Part shown: one piece after another, positions 10,401-21,220 of the stretch
How positions within the stretch are numbered: the stretch's first letter is position 1
How the letters are laid out: every line of letters starts with the position of its first letter
Assembly: GCA_004194705.1 (NCBI GenBank)
Contig: SADC01000926.1
Location: 114,373-178,372, forward strand
Length of the DNA: 64,000 nucleotides
Source of the DNA: Ditylenchus dipsaci
Lineage: Eukaryota > Nematoda > Chromadorea > Rhabditida > Anguinidae
Reading direction: 5' to 3'
Made by a program: the position numbers and the translations under genes
Notes under the pieces: model-generated
The model's input: only the letters and a program-made list of their open reading frames with translations
Told to the model about the DNA's origin: nothing
Database searches by the model: none

Positions 10401-13400
10401 GTGTATGGAGGTGGTAGTACCAAGAAAATTGTACTCAGCTGGCAGTACCAAGACAGTGACTAGTATCGGTAATCAGTTTAATATTTTCCAAGGTATCGGT
10501 ACCCAGTCGGAAGTGCTTAGGTAGTGGTACTTAGGTGGTGGTAGATTGTAGTTTCTAGGTACTAGTACCTTAAATGTAGAACTCAGTCGGCAGTATCCAA
10601 TTTGAATATAAGACCATTTTCGTAGTGCATCTGACCATGTTGGTAGCTGGATCATTTAGATATACTATATTCCAACAAAACCAAGTTGTCGTCCACTTGG
10701 ATCGTTTTTTACGTTTTTTGTTCCAACACTTGTTTTCTGCACTAGTTCGAGCATGCTGAAGGTGGTTTGACAGTGGTAAAATTACGTTTTGCAAGATTTA
10801 CGAAAACTGTGAGAACATCATCAAAAGGCAATTTTACTACTGTCAAACCATCTTTAGAATGCTCGAAATAGTGCATAAAACAGGGTTTAAAACCCAAAAA
10901 CGTAAAATATTTTTTGATCAAGTGGTCGACCACTTGGTTCAGTTGGTACATGGATCATCCAAGAGAACTAAGTTTAAATATAGAAAAACATTATAAATAA
11001 TGAAAGTTTCTCTTAGTACAAAAATAATGAATGTTAATTTTTTTATTATGGAGAGAGTTGAGTGCATTTTTTGCATAACGGACACCCGAATGAACCAAGA
11101 GGACACTCAAAATTCTGTACATCGAGGGTAAATCCAGACTACTGAAGATCAATCTCAACCATTGAGTGTGGATCTAAACTATAATAGTAGATTAGGACCA
11201 TTGAGGGTGAATCAGTGGCATCAAGTAGCCTTTAATATTATCTCATCTTCCTGGATAGCCTTTAATATTCCTTTCCTTTTCCTATACAACCCCTACTCGA
11301 GGTTGGCGGTGGAGAGTATATGACAACAGCGTCAAAAACTAATTTGAATAAAAAAATCTCTAAAGACAAATTAGAAGGCTCAATTTACCGGAGGTCCATT
11401 TTACCAGGATGCGCATGATCGGAAATGTGTTTTGAGTGTGTAAGGATTCTTTGAAAAATTTCTGTTCAACTTTTCACCAAAAAACTTCTCGAAAAAGTAA
11501 ACCTTTTTCGCTGTTTTGATTTTGGTATATTTACCAAAATAGGAAACATCCAATTTTGAAAAGAGGTGAGTATCGATTATCAAAATTTATTAAGAAAAAT
11601 AGCAGGAGTACCCAAGCGAAAATTCCTTGCTTTTACATCGGGAGCTTAAATATTTTCAGAATTGATTTCACACAATAATGGATTAATTTCTCCACAGCAG
11701 GACAGGTTCGTTACCTTCAGCAGAAATTGGCTGAGACAGCTGCCTTGCTCAACTCGCATGTTGTTTGGGGGACACAGAAGAAGAGGGAGAATATCAGTCG
11801 GAAACTTCCACTGGTCGTGTTTACGGAATAATAGTGGAGTTGGCTTGAGTTTGTATTTTTTTATTACATTTGGCACAATAGATTGAATTAATGATTGTTT
11901 TTAGAGAAAAAGAACTATGTCAGCGGTGGATCTTCTTCGTCTTTAAGCAAGTCAGCATCAGGCCTAAGTTTTGAGATCTCGAGCAACGGCTACACCGATA
12001 ATTCACACGAAGATGGTGGTGACTACTCCGGCAATCATAGGGCTAAACCCTCAGCCAAACCATACTTGCTCTCAACTTCAACCAGACGGCCGGAGAGTAG
12101 CAGTGCCTCTTGGGTCAACACTAATTCACCTGAGTGCTTTTGTGGAGTTGGCAAACCAGGGTAAGGGCCACAAGTTAAACCAATACTTCAAGATGGTCTA
12201 AAAGTTAAAGAGGAAGGATTCTGGTAGATACCAAGTATTCCCAGACACACACGACTAGAGATGCGGACGAGATTATTGCTTATTTTTGTGATAAAATTCC
12301 AAATTCAACGCTGATCCAGTCAAATTTGTCTTATAAAAATCAGAAAAAATTTCGGTTCGCAGTTTCGCCAAATTACATCTCTATTAGAAACTACGAGAAT
12401 ATTCCTGGCAATATTCCGGTATATTCCTAATGTTACCAGCAATATCGTTTAACAACCACATTCGAGCTACGTACACAATGATTCCGCATGCGGATGCGGT
12501 GCGGATGCGGAATCGCGTTCACAGTGGCACTTTATATAAAGGTGATCAAACTCTTTCTCCCACGTTTGTTTTGCCCTTAACTTTTTTATGAAAGGCTCAA
12601 GTTTTGTGTTTGACCATTCATTTGAAAGCCCTAGAACGCCATTTTCTTTAAAAAAAGAACGTAGAGCTTTTGGCAATTGGAACTCAAGCTGCAGCTATTT
12701 TTAAAAGTTATCAAATTTAATTCTTTGTGATATTTTATCAATGTCGTATACCAATCAATAAAGGCTGTGTGGCGGGTATTGGTAAATATGGTGTCGTTGG
12801 GCCATTTTCATTAAAGAAATGTTAATGCTCCTCCATATTGACAATGCTCCAAAATCAAGCAATTCCGGCTCTTCGACAATGGCCAAATTTCGAACAACTT
12901 GTTTTTATGCAAGATGGTGCTCCACCTCATTGGGATTGCATGATCGGAATTTTTGAACTAGCTGTTTCCGGATAGGTCGATTGGCCGTAATCCCGCACCA
13001 ATAAGATGGGCACCGAATGGAAGAAGTGTGGAGACCAGATCAAAAACGCTGCTGTTGTTCCTTGAATAAACCTTTGTTGATAGCTTATTGAACTTTTCAA
13101 GAATTTATAAAACAGCTGCAGCTTGGATTCCAATTGCCAAAAGCTCTACGTTCTTTTTTTTTAAACAAAATGGCAGTTCTAGGGCTTTCGAATGGGTGAT
13201 CGAACACAAAATTTGAGCCTTTCAATAAAAAGTTATGGGAAAACAAATGTGGGAGAAAAAGTTTGATCACCCTGTACTTCTTTAAACCTTTAGTTGATGG
13301 TTGGTAAAACGGTTATATAATCGCTTAAAATGGTTTGCTTCAAGACTAGGGTTGGCCAATATTATTAATAGCGGTATTTTATTAATAAAAGACCGGATGT

Positions 13401-16400
13401 GGAAAGTCGGTACAGTCAACCCTCAATATAGTGCCCTCTCGATATAGTGGTCCCTTTGGCCCTATTTGGTTGGATTTGACCAAAACATAAGGAGTTAGAC
13501 CCTCGATATAGTGCCCCTCGATATAGTGGCCCCCTATGGCCGGGCCTGACTAAGAAAACATACCCTCGATATAACGGCCCCAAGGAAACATGTGATTTTA
13601 ATCGCAAAGTAGTTAGTCAAAAACTTATTTTTATTAGTATTTTCAATTTTTATCGTTTTCAACACCTACACCATCTACAATGTTTATTCCTATTGTTGTA
13701 ATGTTACTTTCTGTCTCTTGGAAAACAGCAGAAGTAGGTCGTAACAAAGAGCTGTAATAAAAGGGGATGCTTATTGCCAAGGGAATATTTTTTGAGTCTG
13801 AAAATAGTGTTTACCAGCTAAATTTGAGAGAAAATTGACACGAAATAGTTAAAGTCGAAAAAAATATTCTTCGACTGAAAATCCACTACCTAACCACTGC
13901 CAACTTTTAGCGGATTCAGATGCTCCTAGCAATGAGCTACCTAGGCTATTTAACTTTAACTAGACTATTACGTTTTTTTATTTATTGCTGGAGATTGCTC
14001 AACCAACCTCTTCACAATCGGTTCTCAAAATAGAGGCTATCGATTTATCACTGAAAAAATGGTACTAACTGTGAAGTATTAAGGTATTGAATAAGTTCAT
14101 AGCTTCAGTGGTTTATAGTTAAAAAGGTCAACCCTCGATATAGTGGCCCTATGACAATTTTGTAAAGAAAAACTCGATAAAGTGGCCCCCGATATAGTGG
14201 CCCCCTATGGCCGTTCCCGAGGGGGGGCACTATATCGAGGGTTGACTGTATTTTAAAATTGGTTAATAATGTTCTTTTTGAAGGGGGGGGGGGGCAAGTC
14301 AAAAAAGTGAGAAATTTTGAGAAAAATTTCAAAAAATTCTAAAATTTCAAAGTTTTTCGTACGATATGTATGCGTGTATCTGCGTATATGCAAATAGTAT
14401 ATGATAGTATGCGAATAGTATGCGAAAATAAAAAAAAATAAAAAATCATTTTTTTTCACTTTTATGCCTTGGTCCCCAAAGAAAAACTCTTAACCATTTG
14501 GTAACAAAATACCGAAAAATACCGGTTTCCGGTATAAATACCGGGAAAACAAATACCGGTATTTTGCCCAGCCCTTCTTCAATTTGGTTAGTTTAATCTC
14601 CATTTCAATAAAACATACTTCCAATATAAGGCACTCTTGCTACAACGAACATTTTCCGGTCCCGATAAAAAAAGACTCTCGAAATAACAAATTTTTCAAC
14701 TTTCAAAGGTTGATTTCTTTTAAAATGTTAATTTTTCGGGTTTTTATTAGGGTTTATTTATATTAGGGTTTTTATTATCTATATTCAGTTTTCACAATGT
14801 AAACATTTTAATTTTTTCTTTTATTTTTAATTTCCTGCAGTCATTTTTTTTTAACCGAATTACCTGCAAAAAGCTACAGTGTTATCAACTGGGCCATTAA
14901 GAAAGTGATCTAAAAAGCAACAATTCGAAGATTGTAAAGCAGGCTTCGAATCGTCCTTTTTAAAAGATTTGTCCTTTTTTGGCACCCAAATCTTTTTTTA
15001 TTTTTGAAAATTTAGTCAAAATCTTTTTTTTCCCTTCAAAATGGCAACAAGCACTAGATGAAATGACCCTTTTACTTCAAAAATAATCAAAGTGTCCTAT
15101 TTTTGCCCAAATGTCCTTTTTTTTTTAAATTTTTCATTCGGAGCCCTGTTGTAAAGCAATAAGATATAGAGTACTCAAATAAAATTTTGAAAGAAAAAAT
15201 ATTGCTTGAAGTTAATGATGGCAGCCAAGCAAACGAGTGTGACTGAGACCAGACCATATCACAGTAGAATATATTTAAATGCATTGCATTCATTGCATTC
15301 AAAGGGAAAAAAAGTTTCCCTCAAAGTTTTTTCTAATAATTGTTCGATTTTTTGACACTCTGCTTTACACTCTAAAGAAACTTTACTTTTTTATTTCAAA
15401 GCATTTACTGGTGCAGTTTTTCTTGCTCTGTCGAATGGTGTATGCTGTTCACTGAAAAACCAACTTTATTACATTTAATTTGCAAATTAAGTACAAACAC
15501 CGTTTTGAAAAATGGATGAAAATGAATCTTAGATTTTGAATACATAAATAAAAAGCTTACACTCATTTGAAGAGGGGACACAGGCGGTCATTCTGACATA
15601 AAACATGAAATAAGTTATTGTAATTAGATAGCCATAAATAAAAAGGAACTAAAAACGTCATTTTAGTATGGTCTGAAAATACTCTATTTTCAACACGATA
15701 TATTGACTCCGACCACCCTTTTTTTTTGAAAAAAGCGATATTCGTATCTACGTTGAATTCTGCACCGGAATATACCAACCTGCCAATCAGTCTAGGTAGT
15801 GTTAAATGTTATGATTATAGTTGATCGAAAAAACTGTTTTTGATTAAAATTGACGTAAATATTGCAAAACTCTCGGTATAACGAACTTTACAAAATTTTT
15901 TGTTCGCGTACTCTCGTTATAGCTAGCTTCCTATATAATTAGACTCTCGTCATATATTTTGTGTGGCCGCGCCGACTTCGTTATAATGAGAGTTGACTGT
16001 ATTCGAAAAATGTTTGTAAGTGGTTATCAAAACTGCATGAACTCTATTAAAAGTAAAAAAATATTGAAAAAATATTTGCAGACCACCAGGACTACCGGGA
16101 GCAGGTACTTTTTGTTACAAATCTGAGAAACATTTATAATTGATCAAATTAATTTCTGATGGACATCCTGGACTTGACGGCAGTACGAAAATTTTAGCAG
16201 ATATTCGAAATAAAGTTGCTTGTGTTTGTAGGCCAGGATTGAACGGTAAGAGGGAAGAGATGCTGGGCCAGCACACAACCAACCCCTGATGACTTTTGTT
16301 TCCATTGTCCACAAGCTGAAACAGGTTAAATAGCTGCTTATCACATCTAAAAATTTTGACAATTTTATGTAATTTCAGGCTCACCAGGTTGAAATCTTAT

Positions 16401-18120
16401 CAAATTTTTGACAAGTGACCATATAAGTAACATTTGTTTGCAGGTCCGCCCGGTTTAAAAGTCCTCAAGGCCCAATGGGTAAGAAGGGTGAGCCTGGATA
16501 TAGTCCACCGGTTGGTGTATTTATTATGACTTCCTCCTTATAATTTTGTTGTATCTAGCCTGAGAAGGGTCGAGGGGCGAGCAGGGCATCAAAGGTTACC
16601 CTGGTCCTGTTGGAGACGTTGGTCCCAGAGATTGGATGGACGCTTGATCACAGGCATCAATGCTTGTTTATGCGACACTTTGTTCGTATGTAACAAATGA
16701 GTTTTAGTGGAAGCACCTCCAGGAGTGAAGGTTTACCAGGAGAAGAGGGTGGTCAAGGTATCTGCTTTGCTATATTTCGCTTGATAGTCATTTAATATGA
16801 TTTTAGGCATGCCAGGTCTGTAAATATTATTATTTTTCAAATGCACATTAGTAATCCTTGAGTCATCTTTTGTGAGCCATTATCCACCATAGTGCGCTTT
16901 TGGGCCTTCGGCCCAAAACGTCGAAACAATTTTCTAGATCTGCTTAAATGTTTTATATTTTCTCAAAATTTTTACCAAAGTACACAATAAACTCGGTCAA
17001 AATCGACTTTTAGCCAATTTTTTCCGTGTTTTAGGGTATGAAACTTGTAAAAACATGTTTCCAGGTACGTACATGTGTATGTATGTCTAAAATTAGAAAA
17101 AAACTATTGCTTTAAACTACCAAAGAAAATTGATTTTTCGGGTTCTTGTGTCATCATTTTACTGATTGTGGTTTTCTCATTAAAACCTGAGTTATAGTAA
17201 AGAATCTAAAAACTATGATTCGCCGAAGATGGTTCGAATTTTTTGATCAGAATTTGGCTTTCTCATGAAATCGGGGTCAAAGAAACACAAATATGAGGTC
17301 ATCTCCTCCACCTAAGCACTCTGGTTGGTAGAAGGGGATTCTATGCTGAAACCTGCCAAAACCTCTAACCCCCCCTCTAGACTGGGTAAAAAAAAATTAC
17401 ACGCTCCTTATATACTCCATATTATGAGGTAAACAGGTAGTAATAAGCAAGCCCTTAAAAAATCTAGTTTTCTAGGCCCACCAGGCCGACCAGGAACTTC
17501 TGAACGAGGCAAGTTTTTTTTAAACTGAAACACAACTTTTTGACATAAAAAGTGACACACTTAAGCCTCCAGGACCACCAGGTATGTATTTGCGCAGTAA
17601 TAAGCGTACTTTTTACAACGAATCTTTTTCTAAAGGTGAACCTGGGATAGATGGACGAAATGGAAAGACGGGAGATCAAGGAGCTCCCGTAAGGTTACTT
17701 GGTCTCGTACTCATGGATTTGGTTTTTTATTACTACAGTCGACGCTCCATTTAAGATTTCAAAAGTTTTCGACTAAGCTATTTTTTATACGGGTTCATAA
17801 CAATAAGTGGTCGTGTGGGTCTTTTCGGCGAAAATGTTGTTATATACAAAAGAAGAAATGGAATCCTTGCAATTTTTCGGACTTGACCTGTAAAGATAAA
17901 TGACGAAAGTTTTCTAAATCTGAAAAAACTATCGGATGTTAGGCGGGAGAAAACTTTTGAGGATTCGTTATATCAAGCGTTGACTGTATAAATAAATTTA
18001 CGATACATAAATGTATTCAAATGATCCTTTACCAACTGAAATTGCAGGAATCCAGGCGAACCTGGAGAAGATGGGTCTTGCGACCACTGCTTGCCTCCAA
18101 GAACGGCTCCTGGTTACTGA
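7423..18120 (+). CDS. Nematode cuticle collagen A (multi-exon, probably damaged)
   Basis: Secreted structural collagen of the nematode cuticle. The anchor exon ends at 7609 (hydrophobic LGLIALSTASLITAVCCLSNF) and has an upstream ATG at 7423 after a TTTCAG, but that ATG is out of frame with the anchor. Likely further exons: 7762-7843 (LYVLQEELQEVLNL), 11698-11813 (basic QKKREN), 11905-12160 (Ser-rich, ending CFCGVGKPG), 16082-16104, 16444-16514, about 16565-16621, 16731-16757, 16807-16815, 17476-17508, 17573-17581, 17636-17693 and 18048-18120. The Gly-X-Y exons are mostly phase-1 splits of glycine codons. The last exon gives NPGEPGEDGSCDHC then LPPRTAPGY and a stop. Exon 17476-17508 uses a GC donor (GAG|GCAAGT). 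Damage: one base appears missing near 16456-16461 (PPGLK then PQGPMG in another frame), the anchor exon lacks an in-frame start, and a DFC-type exon was not found. Introns hold several transposons. Either a pseudogenising copy or one with assembly errors. Confidence 0.75.
8145..8586. mobile_element. MULE-like non-autonomous element, 9-bp TSD ATATATAAA
   Basis: Termini GGTCGAAACTGAAAAATG on both sides, followed inward by AAAAGTGCCGTCTTTT-type tandem units. ATATATAAA precedes the left end (8136-8144). The same nine bases follow the right end once the TA-flanked MITE at 8590-8850 is removed. The interior palindrome (GTAGCA..AAAGTATGAA..TTCATACTT) is shared with elements near 18.6, 24.5 and 55.1 kb. 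It lies in an intron of collagen A. Confidence 0.75.
8590..8850. mobile_element. TA-flanked MITE, CCGTATATTCTCTAT family
   Basis: Inverted ends CCGTATATTCTCTATCAATCCCC and GGGGTTAATAGAGAATATACGG, flanked by TA (8588-8589, 8851-8852), about 261 bp. It inserted inside the target duplication of the 8145-8586 element, so it is younger. Same family as the partial end at 1655-1680 next to a DDE_1 transposase relic. Confidence 0.8.
8905..10075. repeat. Inverted repeat with G/C-run arms around a GC hairpin
   Basis: Arms about 9065-9300 and 9835-10060 are inverse copies. Each ends in three poly-C/poly-G runs linked by TATAYNACAGTAG and contains ATTTTGCCATAAAGGGACCAGAAAAGC. The core 9373-9560 is a GC-hairpin repeat (AGCCCCTGCGCCCCC / GGGGGCGCAGGGGCTT). 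Just outside the left arm, 8920-9045 carries GGTAAATTGACCCTC-type units also found at about 4500-4545, 28185-28240 and 38345-38425. Confidence 0.7.
10090..10985. repeat. Family X copy with a tRNA-like head
   Basis: Starts with GAGGTTATAGGTTCGAATCCTGG, a perfect RNA polymerase III B-box (GGTTCGAATCC), but no A-box is seen. It continues through blocks shared with 28.25-29.93 kb (AATAACAGTCATAA, CCAGAATCC, GTTCTGGAGTAG, TACCCCATAGGGTATCCAGG) to about 10980. A SINE-like or composite repeat. Short frames inside are not genes. Confidence 0.6.
12539..13273. mobile_element. Degenerate mariner-type element with ~170-bp inverted ends
   Basis: The left arm (GGTGATCAAACTCTTTCTCCCACGTTTG...) is inverted at the right (...TGTGGGAGAAAAAGTTTGATCACCCTGTAC). 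Arms match for roughly 170-200 bp, including AACGTAGAGCTTTTGGCAATTG. The right end closes in CCCTGTA as in other TA-flanked mariner families (compare 33073-33326). The centre holds a transposase remnant. Confidence 0.7.
12775..13070 (+). pseudogene. mariner/IS630-like transposase remnant
   Basis: In the plus direction, across at least two frames, one reads VVGPFSLKK, then MLQNQAIPALRQWPNFEQLV followed by FMQDGAPPHWD, then LFPDRSIGRNPAPIRWAP. 'DGAPPHW' around the second catalytic Asp and 'FPDRWIGR.GPI.WP' are hallmarks of mariner/Tc1-superfamily transposases. Stops and frame changes interrupt it and the N-terminal half is missing. It is flanked by the element's own inverted repeats and lies in an intron of collagen A. 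Confidence 0.75.
13348..14575. mobile_element. TAGGGTTGG...CCCAGCCCT element split by a pogo-like insertion
   Basis: The left end TAGGGTTGGCCAATATTATT and right end ACCGGTATTTTGCCCAGCCCT look like a hAT-type pair sharing a start with 5120 and 26603. The flanks share only CTTCAA. The element is interrupted at 13411-14250. Confidence 0.45.
13411..14250. mobile_element. pogo-like MITE (TACAGTCAACCCTCAATATAG termini)
   Basis: Begins TACAGTCAACCCTCAATATAGTG and ends CACTATATCGAGGGTTGACTGTA, with TA at both ends (840 bp). Internal CCCTCGATATAGTGGCCC units recur near both ends. This is the largest member of a family also at 17734-17988, 20600-21220, 25577-25763 and 30486-30641. Protein-like frames here are repeat artefacts. 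Confidence 0.85.
14576..16080. other. Intronic non-coding sequence with a pogo-like terminus
   Basis: Inside the large intron of collagen A. The only clear feature is a right-hand pogo-like terminus (GTTATAATGAGAGTTGACTGTA) at 15979-16001. Its left partner is decayed, although CTCTCGGTATAACGAAC lies at about 15871. Confidence 0.5.
17734..17988. mobile_element. pogo-like MITE in the last intron of collagen A
   Basis: Termini TACAGTCGACGCTCCATTTAAG and CGTTATATCAAGCGTTGACTGTA, TA-flanked, 255 bp, between the exon ending at 17693 and the exon starting at 18048. Confidence 0.8.
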
Positions 18121-18233
18121 ACAGGCTTTGATATAATGACGAAATGATTAGTACAGTAGCTATCAAAAACAATGGATCACTCTATTTTTTTGAAATATAA
18201 AAATGTTTTCTTCAGTCGTGGATTGACGAACAA

Positions 18234-18239
18234 AATAAA
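18234..18239 (+). terminator. Polyadenylation signal of collagen A
   Basis: AATAAA lies 114 bases after the collagen A stop codon, a plausible distance for a nematode 3' UTR. Confidence 0.6.
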
Positions 18240-18424
18240 TTTGAAAGTATTTTCTCTTGCATCAATTTTTAGAATTTTTCTTCTTCCATTCAGCAGTTTT
18301 TAGAGTTAATTTTAGTTATTCAAACTTTTTTATGTTTATTCATGGCAAAAATGAAACAAAAATACAAACATCCATTAAGTAAAGGAAAAAAATCAAAAAT
18401 AGGCAAGACAATTTGTGGCTCAGT

Positions 18425-18910
18425 TCTGTTTTCTGGTTGAGCCAGAAATGGGTAATCCTGTTTCTGGGGCAAATATACTTTTTTGGGGAAAATTTTACTT
18501 TTTGGGTCAAATTTTTCTTTTGATTGATTTCATTATTTTTTCTTATCTTTTTTCAAAGTTTTAATACCATTAAGTAGTCTTGTATCCTAGTTTTTGGCAA
18601 GGTATTATTTGCTGCATCATCTTTGCGAAATGTAGCACAAAAAGGTAGAAGTATGAACCAAATTATTTTTCTGACTTGCTTCATACTTTTACCTTTGGTG
18701 CTACATTTTGCAAAGATGATGCAACAATCGATATTTCATTAGACACTTGAGTTGCAGGACTACATAGTGGTGTCATCACTTTTGGAAAAAGATGAAAAAA
18801 AATAATGAAATCAGTCGAAAGAAAAATTTGCCCCCAAAAAAGTATGTTTGCCCCAAGATAAAGGATTACTCGCCAGAAATCTCAAGATTGACCCCCAAAT
18901 TTTCGCGACT
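18425..18910. repeat. Foldback element with GGGGCAAAT terminal units
   Basis: Arms about 18470-18560 and 18780-18890 (GGGGCAAATATACTTTTTT and its inverse) enclose the same core palindrome (TTTGC.AAATGTAGCACAAAAAGG...TTCATACTTTTACC) as in 8145-8586, 24300-24740 and 54990-55235, but with different end repeats. Confidence 0.7.
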
Positions 18911-19056
18911 TTTAGTTCTCAGCACTAATTTTTTCTAACTAAACAGCAAAAAGAAGCTTAAAAAGTTTAAGAAAGACACTTACTCGAGAAAGACAATCCT
19001 TTTATTACAAAGCGCTGTTTAGCGTTGACTATATATAAATTTACTTTGTATGGAGT

Positions 19057-19170
19057 TTCAATCAGTGTTGTTCCGGCGCCGGCACTGCCCCGGGGAATAA
19101 ATAGCACCGGGCGGGCGCTCGGCTCTGGGGCCAATGAAAATTTTCGTCCCGCGCTGGCCCCGGCGCTGTT
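19057..19170. repeat. GC-rich CGGCGCCGG repeat, copy 1
   Basis: Starts CAGTGTTGTTCCGGCGCCGG, with GGCGCCGG/CCCCGGCGC units, strikingly GC-rich against its surroundings. A related copy in opposite orientation lies at 20446-20590, ending in the inverse of CAGTATTGTTCCAGCGCCG. Confidence 0.6.
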
Positions 19171-19205
19171 TTTAAAATTGAACAGCCTAATATTAAAAAG
19201 ACAAT

Positions 19206-19441
19206 TACCGTATTTCCTGTAATAAGGCGGCATGCCGCCTTATTTTTCAAACCCCTGAAAATCCGAAAAATTCGAATTCAATCTCGAGATTTTTGGGTGC
19301 TCAACCAAAATCTGAAAATTAGAATCGGTAGAGCTCGTGGAGTTAAGAAAACGCATCAAACAGATAACCAAAATATTTACTCTGCTTCGAGATATAGACC
19401 CTCGAAGTTGGGGGTGCCGCCTTATTACAGGAAATACGGTA
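19206..19441. mobile_element. TA-type MITE (CCGTATTTCCTGTAATAAGGCGGC)
   Basis: Inverted ends TACCGTATTTCCTGTAATAAGG at 19206 and CCTTATTACAGGAAATACGGTA at about 19420-19441, 236 bp. Confidence 0.8.
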
Positions 19442-19800
19442 TTCTTAATTTTAAGTTAAATTATCTGAATTTTTATGCTGCAATTTCTTTCATTTCTTTT
19501 AATCTTTTATTTCTTTTCCTTGATCTTTTAGTTTATTAACATAAACATGACCAGGGTATCATATGCTATTGTTAAAAAAGTAATTTACATAACTTTTTTT
19601 TCACAAAACAAATATGGATTACCGTATTCTTTTCATGGACTCCACACTCTCTAATAACTCCACCTCATATGGACTTATTTCTCAGCATTGGTAAAATACA
19701 GGGTGTTTCAAGCAATCCGCAGGATGTGAACTGGCTATAACTTTTTTCTAGATTGAATTTCTGTTTTCGCCAATCGCTTTTTCTTGACAGGGGATTTCGT

Positions 19801-20036
19801 TAAAGGGCCATTGCCCCTGTTATGAATTATCCCCGCCAATTCAAAATTTTTCGCCGAATCATTGAACTTCTGTACGGATTTTTCAGCTTGGTTTCTAACA
19901 AAACAAGGCCTAGAATTTAATTTTAGGTATAGTTGTGTTAGAAACCAAGTTAAAATTCCATGCACAAGTTCAATGATTAGGTATTTTTTTGAATTGGCGG
20001 GGACAACCGTTGTCAGAGACGGCAATGGCCTTTTAA
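19801..20036. mobile_element. Third layer: TTAA-flanked MITE (AGGGCCATTGCC family)
   Basis: Flanked by TTAA. Ends AGGGCCATTGCC / GGCAATGGCC, with long arms (CCCCGCCAATTCAAA; TTGGTTTCTAACAAAACAAGG). Family members also at 37085-37323, 43866-44102, 59632-60380 and 62102-62339. Confidence 0.85.
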
Positions 20037-20176
20037 GTGTATTATGTCAAAAATACGATTTTCGCTTGGTCCTTTCTGTGGTTCGGGTTTTAGCCATCCA
20101 GGGGCCACCCACAGACCAGGGCCAGAACCACAAGGGGAACCAAGCGAAAATCGTATATTTGACATTATACACTTAA
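20037..20176. repeat. Third layer, side by side: palindrome
   Basis: AAGTGTATTATGTCAAAAATACG and CGATTTTCGCTTGG at the left reappear inverted at 20140-20176, with arms ~55-60 bp. It abuts the TTAA MITE within the second-layer element. Confidence 0.75.
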
Positions 20177-20445
20177 CGAAATTGCTAAGAGACGTCAAGA
20201 GAAAACGATTTGCGAAAACAGAAATTCGAAATTCGATCTAGAAAAAAGTTATAGCCATTTCAAATCCTGCGGATTTCTCGCAACACCCTGTATTTCAATA
20301 TTCACTGACCATGGGGAATTAATAGAGGAAAAAACACGGCAGGCTGCTAATCGATATGGATAAAGAAATATTATTACTCTCACTGTAAAAAACACACTCT
20401 TTATAAAAATAATTTTTTTTATAAAATTTACAGCAAAATCAAAAT

Positions 20446-20590
20446 TATTAACCCGGCTGGTGTCGGTGCTGCCATGAGCGCCGGCGCTGGGGCCTTTTTT
20501 CGAAAGAGGTCGGCGCCGGCGCTGGCGCCGGAGCCAAATTTTTTTAAAGGAGGCCGGCGCCGATCTCGGCGCTGGAACAATACTGGTTTC
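20446..20590. repeat. GC-rich CGGCGCCGG repeat, copy 2
   Basis: Repeated GGCGCCGG/GCCGGCGC units ending GGCGCTGGAACAATACTG, inverse to the copy at 19057. The Ala/Pro/Gly-rich frame is compositional. Confidence 0.6.
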
Positions 20591-20599
20591 AATTGCAAG

Positions 20600-21220
20600 T
20601 ACAGTTGAACTTCGATATAACGGACATTTTTCAAAAGTTGGCAGAGAAAAGTGTCGATATAATGAAACTTTTAAAAAAATGAATATTTAACAAATGGAAG
20701 AAATGAAAGCTCACTCTTCTCCACGGCTGGCAATATGTGGCTATAGAGCCACATGTGGCTATACAAAGCCTCATCTTTAAATAATCACTTAGTTTTCACA
20801 GATTATGTTGATAAGCGCTGTTTCCGTGTTTATTCTAATCGTCGCCCAAGGCGCTTATGTTCTGATGTACCTCTTATTATAGAGGAGTGGTGCGTTTTTA
20901 TATACCCTTGGCACAACGAACCTTCTGTATGACGAAAAAATTTTAAAAATTTCGCAACAAAAAATGTTGGAAGTAAATTAGAAGAAATACGGCATTGATG
21001 ATAGGAAGACATGTGTTTAATTTCACTTTAATTTCACGTGGCATTTGGCAAGCCATAACGGAAACGCCCATATGCCCAGTAAAACCTCAATAGAAGAACT
21101 TTTTAGTTAGTTTTGGTTAAAATACCTCGGTATAACAAACCTTCGATATAACGAAACCCTCGATATAAAGAACATTTTTTCCGTCCCTCAGGGGGTTCGT
21201 TATATCGAAGTTCGACTGTA
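20600..21220. mobile_element. pogo-like MITE (TACAGTTGAACTTCGATATAAC)
   Basis: Termini TACAGTTGAACTTCGATATAACG and CGTTATATCGAAGTTCGACTGTA, 621 bp. Near the right end are extra internal copies of the terminal motif (CCTTCGATATAACGAAAC). Confidence 0.85.

Larger units (their letters stand above)
19697..20292. mobile_element. Second layer: TACAGGGTGTT element
   Basis: Begins TACAGGGTGTTTCAAGCAATCCGCAGGAT and ends in the inverse (ATCCTGCGGATTTCTCGCAACACCCTGTA). The arms extend about 100 bp, including GGCTATAACTTTTTTCTAGAT. TA-flanked, mariner-like ends. Confidence 0.8.
19619..20338. mobile_element. Outermost layer of a nested stack: ACCGTATTCT MITE
   Basis: Left end TACCGTATTCTTTTCATGGAC with CTCTCTAATAACTCC; right end GGGGAATTAATAGAGGAAAAAACACGG. 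It is interrupted internally by 19697-20292. Confidence 0.65.
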
